Assembly: GCA_026415695.1 (NCBI GenBank)
Contig: JAOAGP010000090.1
Span: 1 to 64,000 of the forward strand
Source of the DNA: Thermodesulfovibrionales bacterium
GTDB taxonomy: Bacteria > Nitrospirota > Thermodesulfovibrionia > Thermodesulfovibrionales > Dissulfurispiraceae
Direction: 5' to 3'
DNA length: 64,000 nt
Positions within the stretch are counted from its first letter, which is position 1. The number at the start of each line of letters is the position of its first letter. Positions 26,492 through 35,716 of the stretch are shown piece after piece. The notes under the pieces are model-generated. The model was not told where the DNA came from, did not search any database, and was given only the letters and a program-made list of their open reading frames with translations. Position numbers and translations under genes: made by a program.

Positions 26492-28130
26492 CTTGAAGTA
26501 TCTTTAAGGCAAAATAGAAACAGCTCCCCTTTAACCCGTCATCTCTGTCTTTTACTCCTATAATGCCGTCATGCAGTCTTATTATGCTTTTACATATTGC
26601 AAGCCCAAGACCAGAGCTGTCTTTTCTGCCCTTACCTTTATAAAATTTATCAAATATCCTTTCTTTGTCTTCAAGGTCAATCCCACTTCCTTCATCAATC
26701 ACATAGGTATATAGGTGTGTTTCATCTGCATCTGTCTTGATTAAAATAGAAGAACCTTCAGGTGAAAATTTTATAGCATTGCTAATAATATTTGTGAGCA
26801 CTTGTCTTATCATATCCTCATCTGCAAAAACTGGTTTACTTATTGAGGTATCAACTTTAAAGTATATACCCTTTTCTTGAGCCTGCGGGGTAAGAGAGGT
26901 TATAGTTTCATTGATTATGTTGGTGAGTTCAAGGGGTCGTATGTTTGTTTCAATCACGCCTGATTCAATCTTTTCTATGTCAAGCATAGTGTTTACCATC
27001 CTGATAAGCCTCTCACAGTTCTTTTTTATGAGTTCACAAAACTCAAGCAATTCGTTTGCAGACTGACAAGATGTGTTGATGTTTTGTAATTTTGCTGTGA
27101 TAAAGTCCATTGAACCTTTGATGGTTGTAAGGGGTGTCCTTAACTCATGAGACACATCTGCTATAAAGTCAGATTTTTTCTTGTTCGACTCATCAAGTAT
27201 CTTGTTGTATTGTATCAACTTCTGGTTTATCTCTTCTAACTCCTTCGTTGACTCCTTGACCTTTTCTGAAAGTTCAATATTGTGTTTACTAATCCTCTGT
27301 GCCATTGTATAAAGTGCATTGCATATATCTTCAAATTCATCTCCTGTGGTCAATCTTTTTTCTGGTATGTATCTGCCTTCAGAATAGTCATTTATGGAGT
27401 TTTTGAGTCTTTTCATTGGTATAAGCACCGTCTTTTGAAGTATCACAAATAGGATTGACATTACGCTTACTACAGTAAGGACTGCCAGTAAAATCATTGT
27501 TTTTTTGTTTTTTTCTATCTCTAACAAAGTCTTTTCAATTGGAATCATTACACTTATTGCACCTCTTACTTCACCGATGCTATAGCCTTGTTTACCATGA
27601 CAGGTAAGACAGGGTTTTTCAATAAAAAGTGGTGAGACATATCTAAGATATGTAGTGTTGTTTATTCTCTCAAGATTAATTGCCTCTTTTTTGCTGCCGT
27701 TAGCAAATTCTACAAGCATCCTTTTTTCAAACTCATCCGGCTGATTTTCGGGATTTACAAGTTTTAGGCTTGTTATGTGAAACCAGTAAAGTTCCATCCC
27801 TTTTGCGTATTTAGATATCTCCTTTGTAACCATCGCAGGTGATGAACGAATGTATTTTTTACCTTGAATGTCAATGATTTCAGACTGTTCAAGATAGGGA
27901 TTTGGTTTCATTGTCCCTTTTTGCTCAATAAAAATACCGCCATGGTCTGCTATCCATTGTCTTGTAATCACAATCTGCCTAAAAATTGCCCTTGCCTCAT
28001 GCTCTATTTGAGCCATGATGAGTCTTTTTTGCATGGTGTAGATGATGTAAAAGGTTATCCCAAGGGCAATAGATAAAGCGACTGATAATGAAATGATGAT
28101 CTTTGTAGAAAGGTTGAGCCTCATTTGCAT
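26466..28130 (-). CDS. Heme-c-binding (Tll0287/DUF3365-type) sensor histidine kinase
   Basis: A 554-residue kinase. Membrane helices at about residues 10-32 and 211-232 enclose a periplasmic Tll0287-like domain with a single heme-c motif, Cys174-x2-Cys177-His178 (CLTCHGKQG). HAMP and coiled coil follow, then HisKA (DVSHELRTPLTTIKG, His near 330) and HATPase_c (GSGLGLAICKSI variant SSGLGLAI). The heme could sense NO, nitrite-derived species or redox state; that is inference. It lies 15 bp downstream of napD and upstream of its OmpR-type regulator, so it is embedded in the nitrate-reduction operon. A second kinase with the same sensor design is at 40867-42465. Confidence 0.87.
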   Translation of the reverse strand: MQMRLNLSTKIIISLSVALSIALGITFYIIYTMQKRLIMAQIEHEARAIFRQIVITRQWIADHGGIFIEQKGTMKPNPYLEQSEIIDIQGKKYIRSSPAMVTKEISKYAKGMELYWFHITSLKLVNPENQPDEFEKRMLVEFANGSKKEAINLERINNTTYLRYVSPLFIEKPCLTCHGKQGYSIGEVRGAISVMIPIEKTLLEIEKNKKTMILLAVLTVVSVMSILFVILQKTVLIPMKRLKNSINDYSEGRYIPEKRLTTGDEFEDICNALYTMAQRISKHNIELSEKVKESTKELEEINQKLIQYNKILDESNKKKSDFIADVSHELRTPLTTIKGSMDFITAKLQNINTSCQSANELLEFCELIKKNCERLIRMVNTMLDIEKIESGVIETNIRPLELTNIINETITSLTPQAQEKGIYFKVDTSISKPVFADEDMIRQVLTNIISNAIKFSPEGSSILIKTDADETHLYTYVIDEGSGIDLEDKERIFDKFYKGKGRKDSSGLGLAICKSIIRLHDGIIGVKDRDDGLKGSCFYFALKILQDETLHTHS

Positions 28131-28145
28131 CTATTTTATTTTAAC

Positions 28146-28391
28146 TCATGCCGTATCCTCAAGACTAAAATAGGTAAGGCAGACATCCCTAATACCTTCA
28201 ATATACTTCATCGTTTCAAGGGTATCTTTTACCTCCTGTGAGACTGACCTTTCAATGATGAAAAGAGCCTTGTTGTTTAAGGTTTCTTTTATTTCAACAT
28301 CAATGCTGTTTAATCTCTCTATAACAATAGGCATCATTACCTCATCAACGGTTTCAATATAACCACTTGCAATAACCATTATTTCCTCCAT
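28146..28391 (-). CDS. napD: NapD-like molybdoenzyme maturation chaperone
   Basis: An 81-residue ferredoxin-fold protein: VIASGYIETVDEVMMPIVIE at the start, a central hydrophobic strand (KALFIIERS) and a second helix-strand half ending CLTYFSLEDT. Length and pattern match NapD, which binds the Tat signal peptide of NapA and holds it back until cofactor insertion. NapA at 30051-33374 has such a signal. It overlaps napH by 13 bp. Confidence 0.8.
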   Translation of the reverse strand: MEEIMVIASGYIETVDEVMMPIVIERLNSIDVEIKETLNNKALFIIERSVSQEVKDTLETMKYIEGIRDVCLTYFSLEDTA

Positions 28392-29266
28392 AGTCTAAAG
28401 TTCATTGACTGTGTTATCTTTGAGCATGTATCTATGCACCTTCCACACATAATACAATCCATATCCCTTATTGCTTCCTTGTTTGAAGGTTTTATTTCCA
28501 TATAACAAACATCATCACAAGCCCGACATTGTATGCAGGTTTTAGTATCCCTTTTTATAGTTAAAATGCTGACCTTATTAAAAACCCCATATGTTCTTCC
28601 CACAGGACAGATGACCTTACACCAAAGCCTTGGGGAAAAAAGGTCAAATACAATAAAAGACAAGAGCATGCCAAAGGAAAATAAAAAGACTGATATTTCA
28701 AAAGGCAAGTCCATGAATGCGAAATAGCCCAATGTGATAGCCCTATAAAGGTTTGTAAGATGAGAAAGATAGTTTGTAAATACAGGGATGCTGATAAGAG
28801 CCGACATTGTTAAAAAAAAGAATGCAATCAAAAAACTTATAGTCTTCTTGTTGTTGACTAACTTTTTAGATGGCTTTTTTGTCAGAAATATTCTCATTTT
28901 TTCATTCAAAGAAAAGAGCAAATCAAATGGACAAATCCATCCACAAAACGCCCTGCCAAAAAACAGATACAGGATTATTATTGGAATGACTGAAATAAAT
29001 GATAATATTGTAAAGGTCTTACTGGCAAAGACAGTTTCAAGGTAGGCAAAAATGTCAAGCAGACTTATATAGGATAAAAATACAGACCCTGTTAAACTCC
29101 CAACAAGAATGTTGATATTTACAATTTGTAATAGGAACAACATCAAAATGATGAGCATTATACATCGTCTTATGATGTTATACTTGAGATATGATGATTT
29201 TGAAACTGCATTGTTTGATTGGATTTGCTGCGGTTGTATCATAGAATTATCTGTATTCTCTTTCAA
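28379..29266 (-). CDS. napH: NapH-like quinol-oxidising iron-sulfur membrane protein
   Basis: A 295-residue protein with about four transmembrane helices. The membrane-face motifs GRAFCGWICPFD and WCKVICPVG are typical of the NapH/CcoG/RdxA group. Two C-terminal [4Fe-4S] motifs follow: CIQCRACDDVC...C and CIMCGRCIDTC. NapH takes electrons from menaquinol and passes them to NapG. It overlaps napG by 20 bp and napD by 13 bp. There is no napC or napB in the block. Confidence 0.87.
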   Translation of the reverse strand: MKENTDNSMIQPQQIQSNNAVSKSSYLKYNIIRRCIMLIILMLFLLQIVNINILVGSLTGSVFLSYISLLDIFAYLETVFASKTFTILSFISVIPIIILYLFFGRAFCGWICPFDLLFSLNEKMRIFLTKKPSKKLVNNKKTISFLIAFFFLTMSALISIPVFTNYLSHLTNLYRAITLGYFAFMDLPFEISVFLFSFGMLLSFIVFDLFSPRLWCKVICPVGRTYGVFNKVSILTIKRDTKTCIQCRACDDVCYMEIKPSNKEAIRDMDCIMCGRCIDTCSKITQSMNFRLWRK

Positions 29267-30017
29267 TGATCCTTCCCCGTGCCATTATCTCTGGTAGGTT
29301 TTTGTTGTAAACAAGGTTGTATCTTTCTTCCATAGACATTTTAAGAACCATATTGAAATTTTTATGATACTGATTTCTTATCTTCTCATACTGTCTTTTT
29401 GAAACAACCTTTATTGCAGACCCACCTAAAGGACAGTATTTTACACACAATCCGCATCCAACACACCTTTCATTTATGAAAGGCTGGTTTCCCCACTCAC
29501 CATTGTAGAAATCAAAGACACTTGCTCCCAATGGACAAGCCTTACTGCAGCTTAGACATACATCCCCGTTCCATCCAAAACACAATCCTAAGTCTATTAG
29601 AGCCATCCCCATCTTGACATCTTCTTTAGCGATAGGCATGAGTGCTCCTGTTGGACAGTGTTGAGGACACTCCATACAAAGACTACAAGGGAAATCTCGC
29701 ATATTTTTAACATAGGGCAAACCAAAATCAACTAAAGACGAGATGCCTCTTGACAAAGAAATGCTTGATGGAGTTAGGGCATCATACTTCATTACATGGC
29801 AAACATTTATACAAACACCACAACCTGTACATCTTGCACGAAATTGCTCTTCATTTAACACACCGGGAGGTTTAATGCGATCTTCTAATCTTATATCTGG
29901 CAGTGGTTCAAACGATTCAAGGTTTGTTTGAACAGATTTGCAGGATGATAATAAAGGCATCAGGAGGGATATTCCGAGGAACTCCCTCCTTGTCAGTTTG
30001 ATATGGTTGTAACTCAT
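29247..30017 (-). CDS. napG: NapG-like Tat-exported four-cluster ferredoxin
   Basis: A 256-residue protein with a twin-arginine signal (LTRREFLGISLL) ending in LLSSC, which could be a lipobox, so it may be a Tat lipoprotein. Four cysteine clusters follow in NapG order: CTGCGVCINVC, CSLCMECPQHC, CLSCSKAC and CVGCGLCVKYC. Its role is to carry electrons from NapH to the terminal reductase on the periplasmic side. It lies 33 bp downstream of napA. Confidence 0.87.
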   Translation of the reverse strand: MSYNHIKLTRREFLGISLLMPLLSSCKSVQTNLESFEPLPDIRLEDRIKPPGVLNEEQFRARCTGCGVCINVCHVMKYDALTPSSISLSRGISSLVDFGLPYVKNMRDFPCSLCMECPQHCPTGALMPIAKEDVKMGMALIDLGLCFGWNGDVCLSCSKACPLGASVFDFYNGEWGNQPFINERCVGCGLCVKYCPLGGSAIKVVSKRQYEKIRNQYHKNFNMVLKMSMEERYNLVYNKNLPEIMARGRIIEREYR

Positions 30018-30050
30018 TTCAAGAAATAAGGTTTAGAGACTATGAAATTT

Positions 30051-33000
30051 CTATGCAATTATCTTTGCCTCTACTTGTCTTTGTTTGGTTTTACCTTTGT
30101 AAATCTTTACTGAAAACATCTTATAATCCATTTGGAAACTAAATGGGTCAAAATACTCGTTCATTATCATGTTTACAAGTTTATACTCATCAAAGAAAGG
30201 AATAAAGACATAGTCATGTCTCGGACCACCTGTTGCCTTTGTTACATCCAGAACCTTTGCAGGTAGTTCTACCTTGCCTCTTCTTGATTCAATTATCACA
30301 CTATCACCATTTTTTATCCCTAATTTCTTTGCCAATATCTCATTTATCTCTACATAGGCTCCCGGCACAGCACGATTTAGTTCGCTTACCCTTGTTGTCA
30401 TACTGCCTGTATGCCAATGTTCAACAATCCTGCCTGTGCAAGCACCGTATGAGTAGCCCTTTGTATCGTAAATAATTAGCCTTGAACCATCAGGTTTTGT
30501 GAATTGCTCTGTGTGGTCTTGTATATCTGCAGGGCTTAGAAGTATGGTCTTTAGAGCCTTCATGTCTTTATCGGGATCACCTATTACAGAGAGTGTGGTT
30601 TTGGATACTAAGTCAAAGGGTAGGGTTGAGTTTTCATCCACTTTTTTGGGATTAAATCTCCTCTCAACATAATCAACTGTCTTGTATTTGACAAATTGTT
30701 TGCCATCAAATCTGCATGCCCACCATGGATTTGCCCATGCTACTGCCCTGCCATCAATACCGGGTGCCTTTTTACCATCAGACAGGTCTATCATCCCATT
30801 AATAAATGGGTTTGACGCATAGAAACTTGCATACCAACCATCTGGAACGAAATGACTTTTTTGGTATTCTTTGTCCGATTTCATATTGTTTATGTTTTTT
30901 TCTAACCAGTTGCCGTATATCGGGTTAAAAGACTTCATCGTAGTTAGGTATGAAGCAGTTGGTTTTTCAATGTTTGTATCATAAGGATATGCATATTGAA
31001 TCCTTGATTCGTATTTGTCATATCTTGCCTTTAGGGCTGGGTCAGTGTGGACTTCAGCAGGGAAAGGAATCCGGTAACCGTGATTTCTATCAAGTAGAAT
31101 CTTTCTATTCATTCCTGTAAAGTTGTAGCCTGTGCCGCCAGAAAGAGCCATTAGTTCTTCCCAGATATTTGAGCTAAATTCTCTATTCCACTCCTTTGTC
31201 TTTGCTGCCTCAATGGTCTTTTTGAGCCAATCCTTGCCGTCGTATCTTGTTGGCCAAAATTGAGATATATGCCCCTTTGGTATTAGTCCTTTTTCCTCAA
31301 GCCTTCTCATGATACAGGCAAATATCGTATGGTCTGGCATGGTGTTTCCATATGGTTCAATAACCTGTTTGATGATTTGATACCGTCTTTCAAGGTTGCC
31401 AAAGATAAACTCCTTTTCATACCAACTTGATGCCCCCAAAAATACATCAGATACCATTGTAGTAGCAGTAGGAAATGCCTCAAGGGTAATGGTTATTGGC
31501 CATGGACTTCCCTTTTGTGAAGCTGCCATTGCCAATCTATATGGCCATGAGTATGCAAGCGATTGTCCCGGATTTACACAAGCGTTTATCTGTATCTTTA
31601 TCTGACCGCTTGCAAGCCTTCTAAACATCTCTTGGGTATGAGGGCCTGGCTTATCGTGTATCTTTATTTTTGATGTCTCTGTCTTTATCACATCATCTGA
31701 CATGCCTATCTTTTTAAGGTAGGCAGATGCCCTATCAACCCAGAGTTTTTCTACATGTGCTCTGTGTAGTGGATTTGCTACCAGCCTTCCATAAGGCAAT
31801 GCATGACAAAGTGCACCCGGTGCCCTAATACCTCCACAAGCGTTTGGTTGACCAGTGAGACTAAATGAGTGGTTACCCGGTTTTACAGTCTTACCAGTGA
31901 TGAGATGAAGCATATGTAGGGTTGCATTAGTCCAAGTGCCTTGTATCTTTTGATTGACGCCCATACACCACATTGATGTCGTAATACCATCGGCAAACCA
32001 CCTTGCAGCGAGTCTTATTGCCTCAGGACCTTTAATCTTCTTCCAAGTCCTTTCCTTTCTATCATATAAAAGTGGAGACTCTCCTTCAAAGATTATATCT
32101 GATACTACCTCTGGTCTATAATCAGACAAAAACTTGAGGAAAATCGCAAATCCTTTGTAAAGGTCTTTCATTATCTCTTCTTCTGAATTATACTTTTTCT
32201 TTAAGTCAGGGTAAACCTTACGCACCAAACCATCTGAATAACTCATGTCAAGTGCCTTGCCTCTTATACCGCCATATTCGGTCATTACCCAAGTCTTTTT
32301 GACATCTTCATGGATGCCAAAGTTGACATGTCTTTCAATGAACTTCTTGTCTAAATACTTCCAGTCTGCAGTAACAGTCCCTTTTTCAACATCGTATCTT
32401 ACATGGTCAAGTTCGTGTGTAATGACATAGGCAATGGAGTTTAATAATGCAAGGTCTCTACCACTTGCAAACGGTAGCCACAAATCTGCAATAGTTCCAG
32501 ATCGAGTCTTACGAGGATCTGCAAGGATGACCTTAATACCATCTGGGTTTTTATGCTTTATAGACGCTATCCTGTTAAAAGGTATTGGGTGTGCCTCAGC
32601 AGTGTTATTACCTATAATAAAAAAGGTATTTGCATGTCTTTTAAAATCTGGGTCTGGCACATCTAAATCATCATAGCTACCATACGGTTCATCCTTACCA
32701 AAGGCATAAAGGTAACCCACTACTGCAGATGCCATACAGGTGCGAGGTTGCCCCTCAATTGCATTATTTGCAAGCATGCCTCCACCTTTAAACGCCTTGT
32801 TCATTATATGCGTTTCTTCGGTTCCTAACTGACCACTTCCATAATATGCAACGCTGTGCTTACCATTTTCCTTAATAGTCTTTTCTATGGCATCAGCGAC
32901 AAAATTAATCGCATCTTCCCATGTAACTAATACAAAGTTTTCTTTAAAATCAACCTCTGATGGTTTTAATCCCTTAGGATCTTTTGTTGTAACACCTTTT

Positions 33001-33374
33001 AGGACACGAGGTGACTTAACTAAATCAGGCTTGCCTGTTTGAGGATTTATCCATTCTTTTCTCACATAGGCACCTTTAGGTCTATCTTTATACATCAAAG
33101 CCTTATGCAGATAAAACCCCTTTGTGCATAGAACACCACGATTAACAGAACTTTTAGGGTCACCTTTTATAGCCAATACCTTTGTTACTTTTCCGCTTGA
33201 ATCTACCTCACAGTCAGCAAGACAAGTGCATCCAACAGCACAATATCTACATTGACCAACTGGGAATGTTTTTATGTTTGCTGAAAACACTATGTCATGA
33301 TGCAAAAGACCCATTGCCGTTGCAGCAGAGGCAATAGCACATGTCCTTAAAAAATCTCTTCTTGATAACTCCAT
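30051..33374 (-). CDS. napA: Very long NapA-type periplasmic nitrate reductase catalytic subunit
   Basis: An 1107-residue Mo-bis-MGD enzyme of the NapA branch with a Tat signal (ELSRRDFLRTCAIASAATA). The [4Fe-4S] ligands are Cys42, Cys45, Cys49 and Cys83 (VLCTKGFYLHK). The Mo ligand is Cys213 in RTCMASAVVGY, followed by FGKDEPYGSYDDL as in NapA. GVNQKIQGTW, SLTGQPNACGG and VEHWHTGSMTTRV are further NapA landmarks. Ordinary NapA is about 830 residues; the extra length lies mainly in insertions around 100-145, 330-450 and a block around 650-900. Nitrate is the expected substrate, but such large insertions could change partner or substrate. NapB is absent; NapG/NapH and the neighbouring one-heme protein may replace it. 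Confidence 0.82.
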   Translation of the reverse strand: MELSRRDFLRTCAIASAATAMGLLHHDIVFSANIKTFPVGQCRYCAVGCTCLADCEVDSSGKVTKVLAIKGDPKSSVNRGVLCTKGFYLHKALMYKDRPKGAYVRKEWINPQTGKPDLVKSPRVLKGVTTKDPKGLKPSEVDFKENFVLVTWEDAINFVADAIEKTIKENGKHSVAYYGSGQLGTEETHIMNKAFKGGGMLANNAIEGQPRTCMASAVVGYLYAFGKDEPYGSYDDLDVPDPDFKRHANTFFIIGNNTAEAHPIPFNRIASIKHKNPDGIKVILADPRKTRSGTIADLWLPFASGRDLALLNSIAYVITHELDHVRYDVEKGTVTADWKYLDKKFIERHVNFGIHEDVKKTWVMTEYGGIRGKALDMSYSDGLVRKVYPDLKKKYNSEEEIMKDLYKGFAIFLKFLSDYRPEVVSDIIFEGESPLLYDRKERTWKKIKGPEAIRLAARWFADGITTSMWCMGVNQKIQGTWTNATLHMLHLITGKTVKPGNHSFSLTGQPNACGGIRAPGALCHALPYGRLVANPLHRAHVEKLWVDRASAYLKKIGMSDDVIKTETSKIKIHDKPGPHTQEMFRRLASGQIKIQINACVNPGQSLAYSWPYRLAMAASQKGSPWPITITLEAFPTATTMVSDVFLGASSWYEKEFIFGNLERRYQIIKQVIEPYGNTMPDHTIFACIMRRLEEKGLIPKGHISQFWPTRYDGKDWLKKTIEAAKTKEWNREFSSNIWEELMALSGGTGYNFTGMNRKILLDRNHGYRIPFPAEVHTDPALKARYDKYESRIQYAYPYDTNIEKPTASYLTTMKSFNPIYGNWLEKNINNMKSDKEYQKSHFVPDGWYASFYASNPFINGMIDLSDGKKAPGIDGRAVAWANPWWACRFDGKQFVKYKTVDYVERRFNPKKVDENSTLPFDLVSKTTLSVIGDPDKDMKALKTILLSPADIQDHTEQFTKPDGSRLIIYDTKGYSYGACTGRIVEHWHTGSMTTRVSELNRAVPGAYVEINEILAKKLGIKNGDSVIIESRRGKVELPAKVLDVTKATGGPRHDYVFIPFFDEYKLVNMIMNEYFDPFSFQMDYKMFSVKIYKGKTKQRQVEAKIIA

Positions 33375-33388
33375 AGCTTTTTACCCCC

Positions 33389-33877
33389 TCATTTTGCCTT
33401 AATTGTATAACTCTGTGCACCTATTTCATCACCTGCAGATGAGTAGTCTCCGTTTGATGCAACCACCATTACAGTGATGTTTGCATCTACCTTATCATTA
33501 GGTGCCTGCCATTTAAAATTCCACCTTCTTTTTTGGCTACCTTGCAGTGTATGAGTGAGTACACCATTGATAATCTGCGTATTTTTATTATCTGATATGA
33601 TTATTTTCCCATTTGTAGCCTCAAGGGCAAAACCACCCTGTGCCTCCCCTTGAGCAATCAATTCACTATTGATTTGTATTGTAAGGTTATAAACCTTATT
33701 AGGTATGAAAGTCTGCGGCAGACCACTTATTGACACAATGTCTGGTTTTAACTCCCCCTGATGGCAAGTCATACAGTCAATAACTGGTGCACTGTTTGAA
33801 TGACTCAATACATCGGGAAGATAGTAAAAAAGCATAATTGATACAACAAGTAATAGTAATAATACTGTTTTTTTCAT
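33389..33877 (-). CDS. Exported one-heme protein with Reeler-like beta domain
   Basis: A 162-residue protein with an N-terminal signal peptide or anchor (residues 4-20) and a single heme-c motif Cys35-x2-Cys38-His39 (IDCMTCHQG). The rest is a beta-sandwich: PQTFIPNKVYNLTIQI, GFALEATNGKIIIS, RRWNFKWQAP and VMVVASNGDYSSAGDEIG. This matches the Reeler-like or choice-of-anchor domains found with cytochromes. It sits between the octaheme reductase and NapA, so it is a candidate electron shuttle in the place of NapB. The domain call is from pattern memory; the role is inference. Confidence 0.65.
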   Translation of the reverse strand: MKKTVLLLLLVVSIMLFYYLPDVLSHSNSAPVIDCMTCHQGELKPDIVSISGLPQTFIPNKVYNLTIQINSELIAQGEAQGGFALEATNGKIIISDNKNTQIINGVLTHTLQGSQKRRWNFKWQAPNDKVDANITVMVVASNGDYSSAGDEIGAQSYTIKAK

Positions 33878-33904
33878 AGACTTCCCTCTCTTTTTTGGTT
33901 AAAT

Positions 33905-33927
33905 GGGCAGGGAAACTATCCCTGCCC
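33905..33927 (-). other. Intercistronic hairpin between octaheme reductase and Reeler-heme gene
   Basis: GGGCAGGGA (33905-33913) and TCCCTGCCC (33919-33927) pair perfectly around a 5-nt loop. Read in the direction of transcription (minus strand) it starts 7 nt after the reductase stop and is followed by ATTTAACC rather than a T-run. It is more likely an mRNA-processing or partial-attenuation element than a full terminator. Confidence 0.55.
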
Positions 33928-33934
33928 GTTTTTG

Positions 33935-35605
33935 TTATTTCTTTGCTGTTTTTACTTCCTCAATTGCCTTTTCAAGAAACTTTACCCCATCAATTGATGT
34001 CTGGATTGACTCAAGGAGTGATGCCTTTGCCTGCTCGGGATTGTGGAAACCATCAGAGTTTTCAGCAGTCCACCACTCCCATTTTGTGTGTGCCTTTGTG
34101 TGAAATTTTCTTGATTCTGCAAGTTTTTCTTCAGGCACTCCTGCGTCCTTTGCCCTCGTATATGTCTTTACAAACTCAGCAAGCCAGAATTCTGCCTTAC
34201 GCATCTTACCTCTAATGTAGTTTTGAATTGCCTCAATCTGATATTCTGCCTCTTTCTCACTCCAGTTTGAGTGGCATTTTAAACATGTGTCCTTCTTCAT
34301 GTATTTTGAACTCTTCTGACCATGCCATGTGTATGTCTTTTTGCCATCTTTTGTCTTTACTTTTGGCATGTGGCAGTCTTTACACTCAACACCTGCCCTT
34401 TCGTGCTTGCTTCCCCAATAAACCTCTGTCTCCGGATGCTGTATCTTTGATACAAGGGCACCTGTAACCTCGTTTTTAAAGTCCCTGTATCCCTGTTTTT
34501 CAACCCATGCATCATAATCAAAGACATTCTTCCATTGGAATTCATTTGTCCTTCTGTCCGTCATTCCAATCATCTTTCCCGTTTTTAGGTCAACCACAGG
34601 ATTACAATTGTATTCTACGTGACACTGTGCACACATAAGCGTGGAATCGGGTTTGTTTAAGATACCGATTGCACGATAGTCTCTAAACATGACCTTCTGC
34701 ATAGTAATCTTTTTGCTCTTTTCCTTGTCATAAGGGTATGTGCCTTCTGCCCTATCAACTACTGCTTCAATGAGAGCATCACGAATGACCCTTGGATTAG
34801 TCCCATGAGGGTCATGACACTGAATACATCCCATAGGCCTATGGGCATCCCTTGCGTATTCAATCACATTTGACATCCTGTCCCACTTTGCCCTTGGATT
34901 CTTATCACCCATGTAAGCCCATTTTAGAACAAAATCGGAGGTTTTACACTGTAAGCACACTGGGTTTGCGGCAGTAAAACCTGTCCTCGCAGTGTAAGGT
35001 TTAAAGAGTTTTTGCTCATTTGTATTTGGTTCAAGATCCTTGACTATACTCCATGCAGACTTCTCAGCAGACTTTGCATCTGAAATCTTCTCCCAAGATT
35101 TAAGTTGAAATCTTCCACCATATGCCCTGTCAACTAATAACTGGTCAACAAGCATAAAGACATGACTTCTTGGCTCGGAGTGTTCTCTTGTAAATCCATG
35201 TGGCATCATGATGGCATCAAATAGAGGTGAACGACTTGTGGAGGTTGCCTTTTCTACCTTTGGTTTTGATTCAAGATTGTTGTGGACAAGGGATTCGTAT
35301 TGTTCTTTGTGACATCTTCCACAATTTGATAAATCTAAATTCGTTACTGGTTTGTTCTTGAAATCAGAAAGGTGCAAGTTTGTTTCTGAGTGGCACTCTG
35401 CACAGTTTAGTTTTGAGTGTTTACCTTTTGAGTGAAAATCCTTGATATTTGAGTGGCAACCATAGCAGGTGTTTACATTGACTTGAGACATCTTTTCGTC
35501 TTTAGGTTTTGCCTTTTGAGCATCAGCAGACTTTTCAATAATTGCCATCAACAAAAAACATGCTAAAATAACCAACAGACCTATGAAACAAGCCTTCTTC
35601 ATCAT
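33935..35605 (-). CDS. Octaheme cytochrome c nitrite reductase (TvNiR/ONR type)
   Basis: A 556-residue exported protein with signal peptide 1-29 and eight heme motifs: CxxCH at 47, 68, 95, 260, 325, 408 and 441, and CLQCK at 217-221. A Lys-ligated heme at position four, with three extra N-terminal hemes before an NrfA-like core, is the arrangement of octaheme nitrite reductases from Thioalkalivibrio. Catalytic residues are visible: Tyr332-x-Cys334 (HVEYNC; in that family Tyr and Cys are cross-linked) and His428 (TWHGQKSS). It should reduce nitrite to ammonium in the periplasm with six electrons. It heads the minus-strand block that includes NapA, so nitrate-to-ammonium reduction is likely. 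Confidence 0.88.
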   Translation of the reverse strand: MMKKACFIGLLVILACFLLMAIIEKSADAQKAKPKDEKMSQVNVNTCYGCHSNIKDFHSKGKHSKLNCAECHSETNLHLSDFKNKPVTNLDLSNCGRCHKEQYESLVHNNLESKPKVEKATSTSRSPLFDAIMMPHGFTREHSEPRSHVFMLVDQLLVDRAYGGRFQLKSWEKISDAKSAEKSAWSIVKDLEPNTNEQKLFKPYTARTGFTAANPVCLQCKTSDFVLKWAYMGDKNPRAKWDRMSNVIEYARDAHRPMGCIQCHDPHGTNPRVIRDALIEAVVDRAEGTYPYDKEKSKKITMQKVMFRDYRAIGILNKPDSTLMCAQCHVEYNCNPVVDLKTGKMIGMTDRRTNEFQWKNVFDYDAWVEKQGYRDFKNEVTGALVSKIQHPETEVYWGSKHERAGVECKDCHMPKVKTKDGKKTYTWHGQKSSKYMKKDTCLKCHSNWSEKEAEYQIEAIQNYIRGKMRKAEFWLAEFVKTYTRAKDAGVPEEKLAESRKFHTKAHTKWEWWTAENSDGFHNPEQAKASLLESIQTSIDGVKFLEKAIEEVKTAKK

Positions 35606-35716
35606 TTACCTCCTTTCTTTTTTATGATAAAAAATAAGACACAATCACCTCCTTTCCTTTTTTAAAAGGTTTAAAAAATTGTGTGTTTTCTGCAACAATA
35701 ATATACCAATAAGTGT

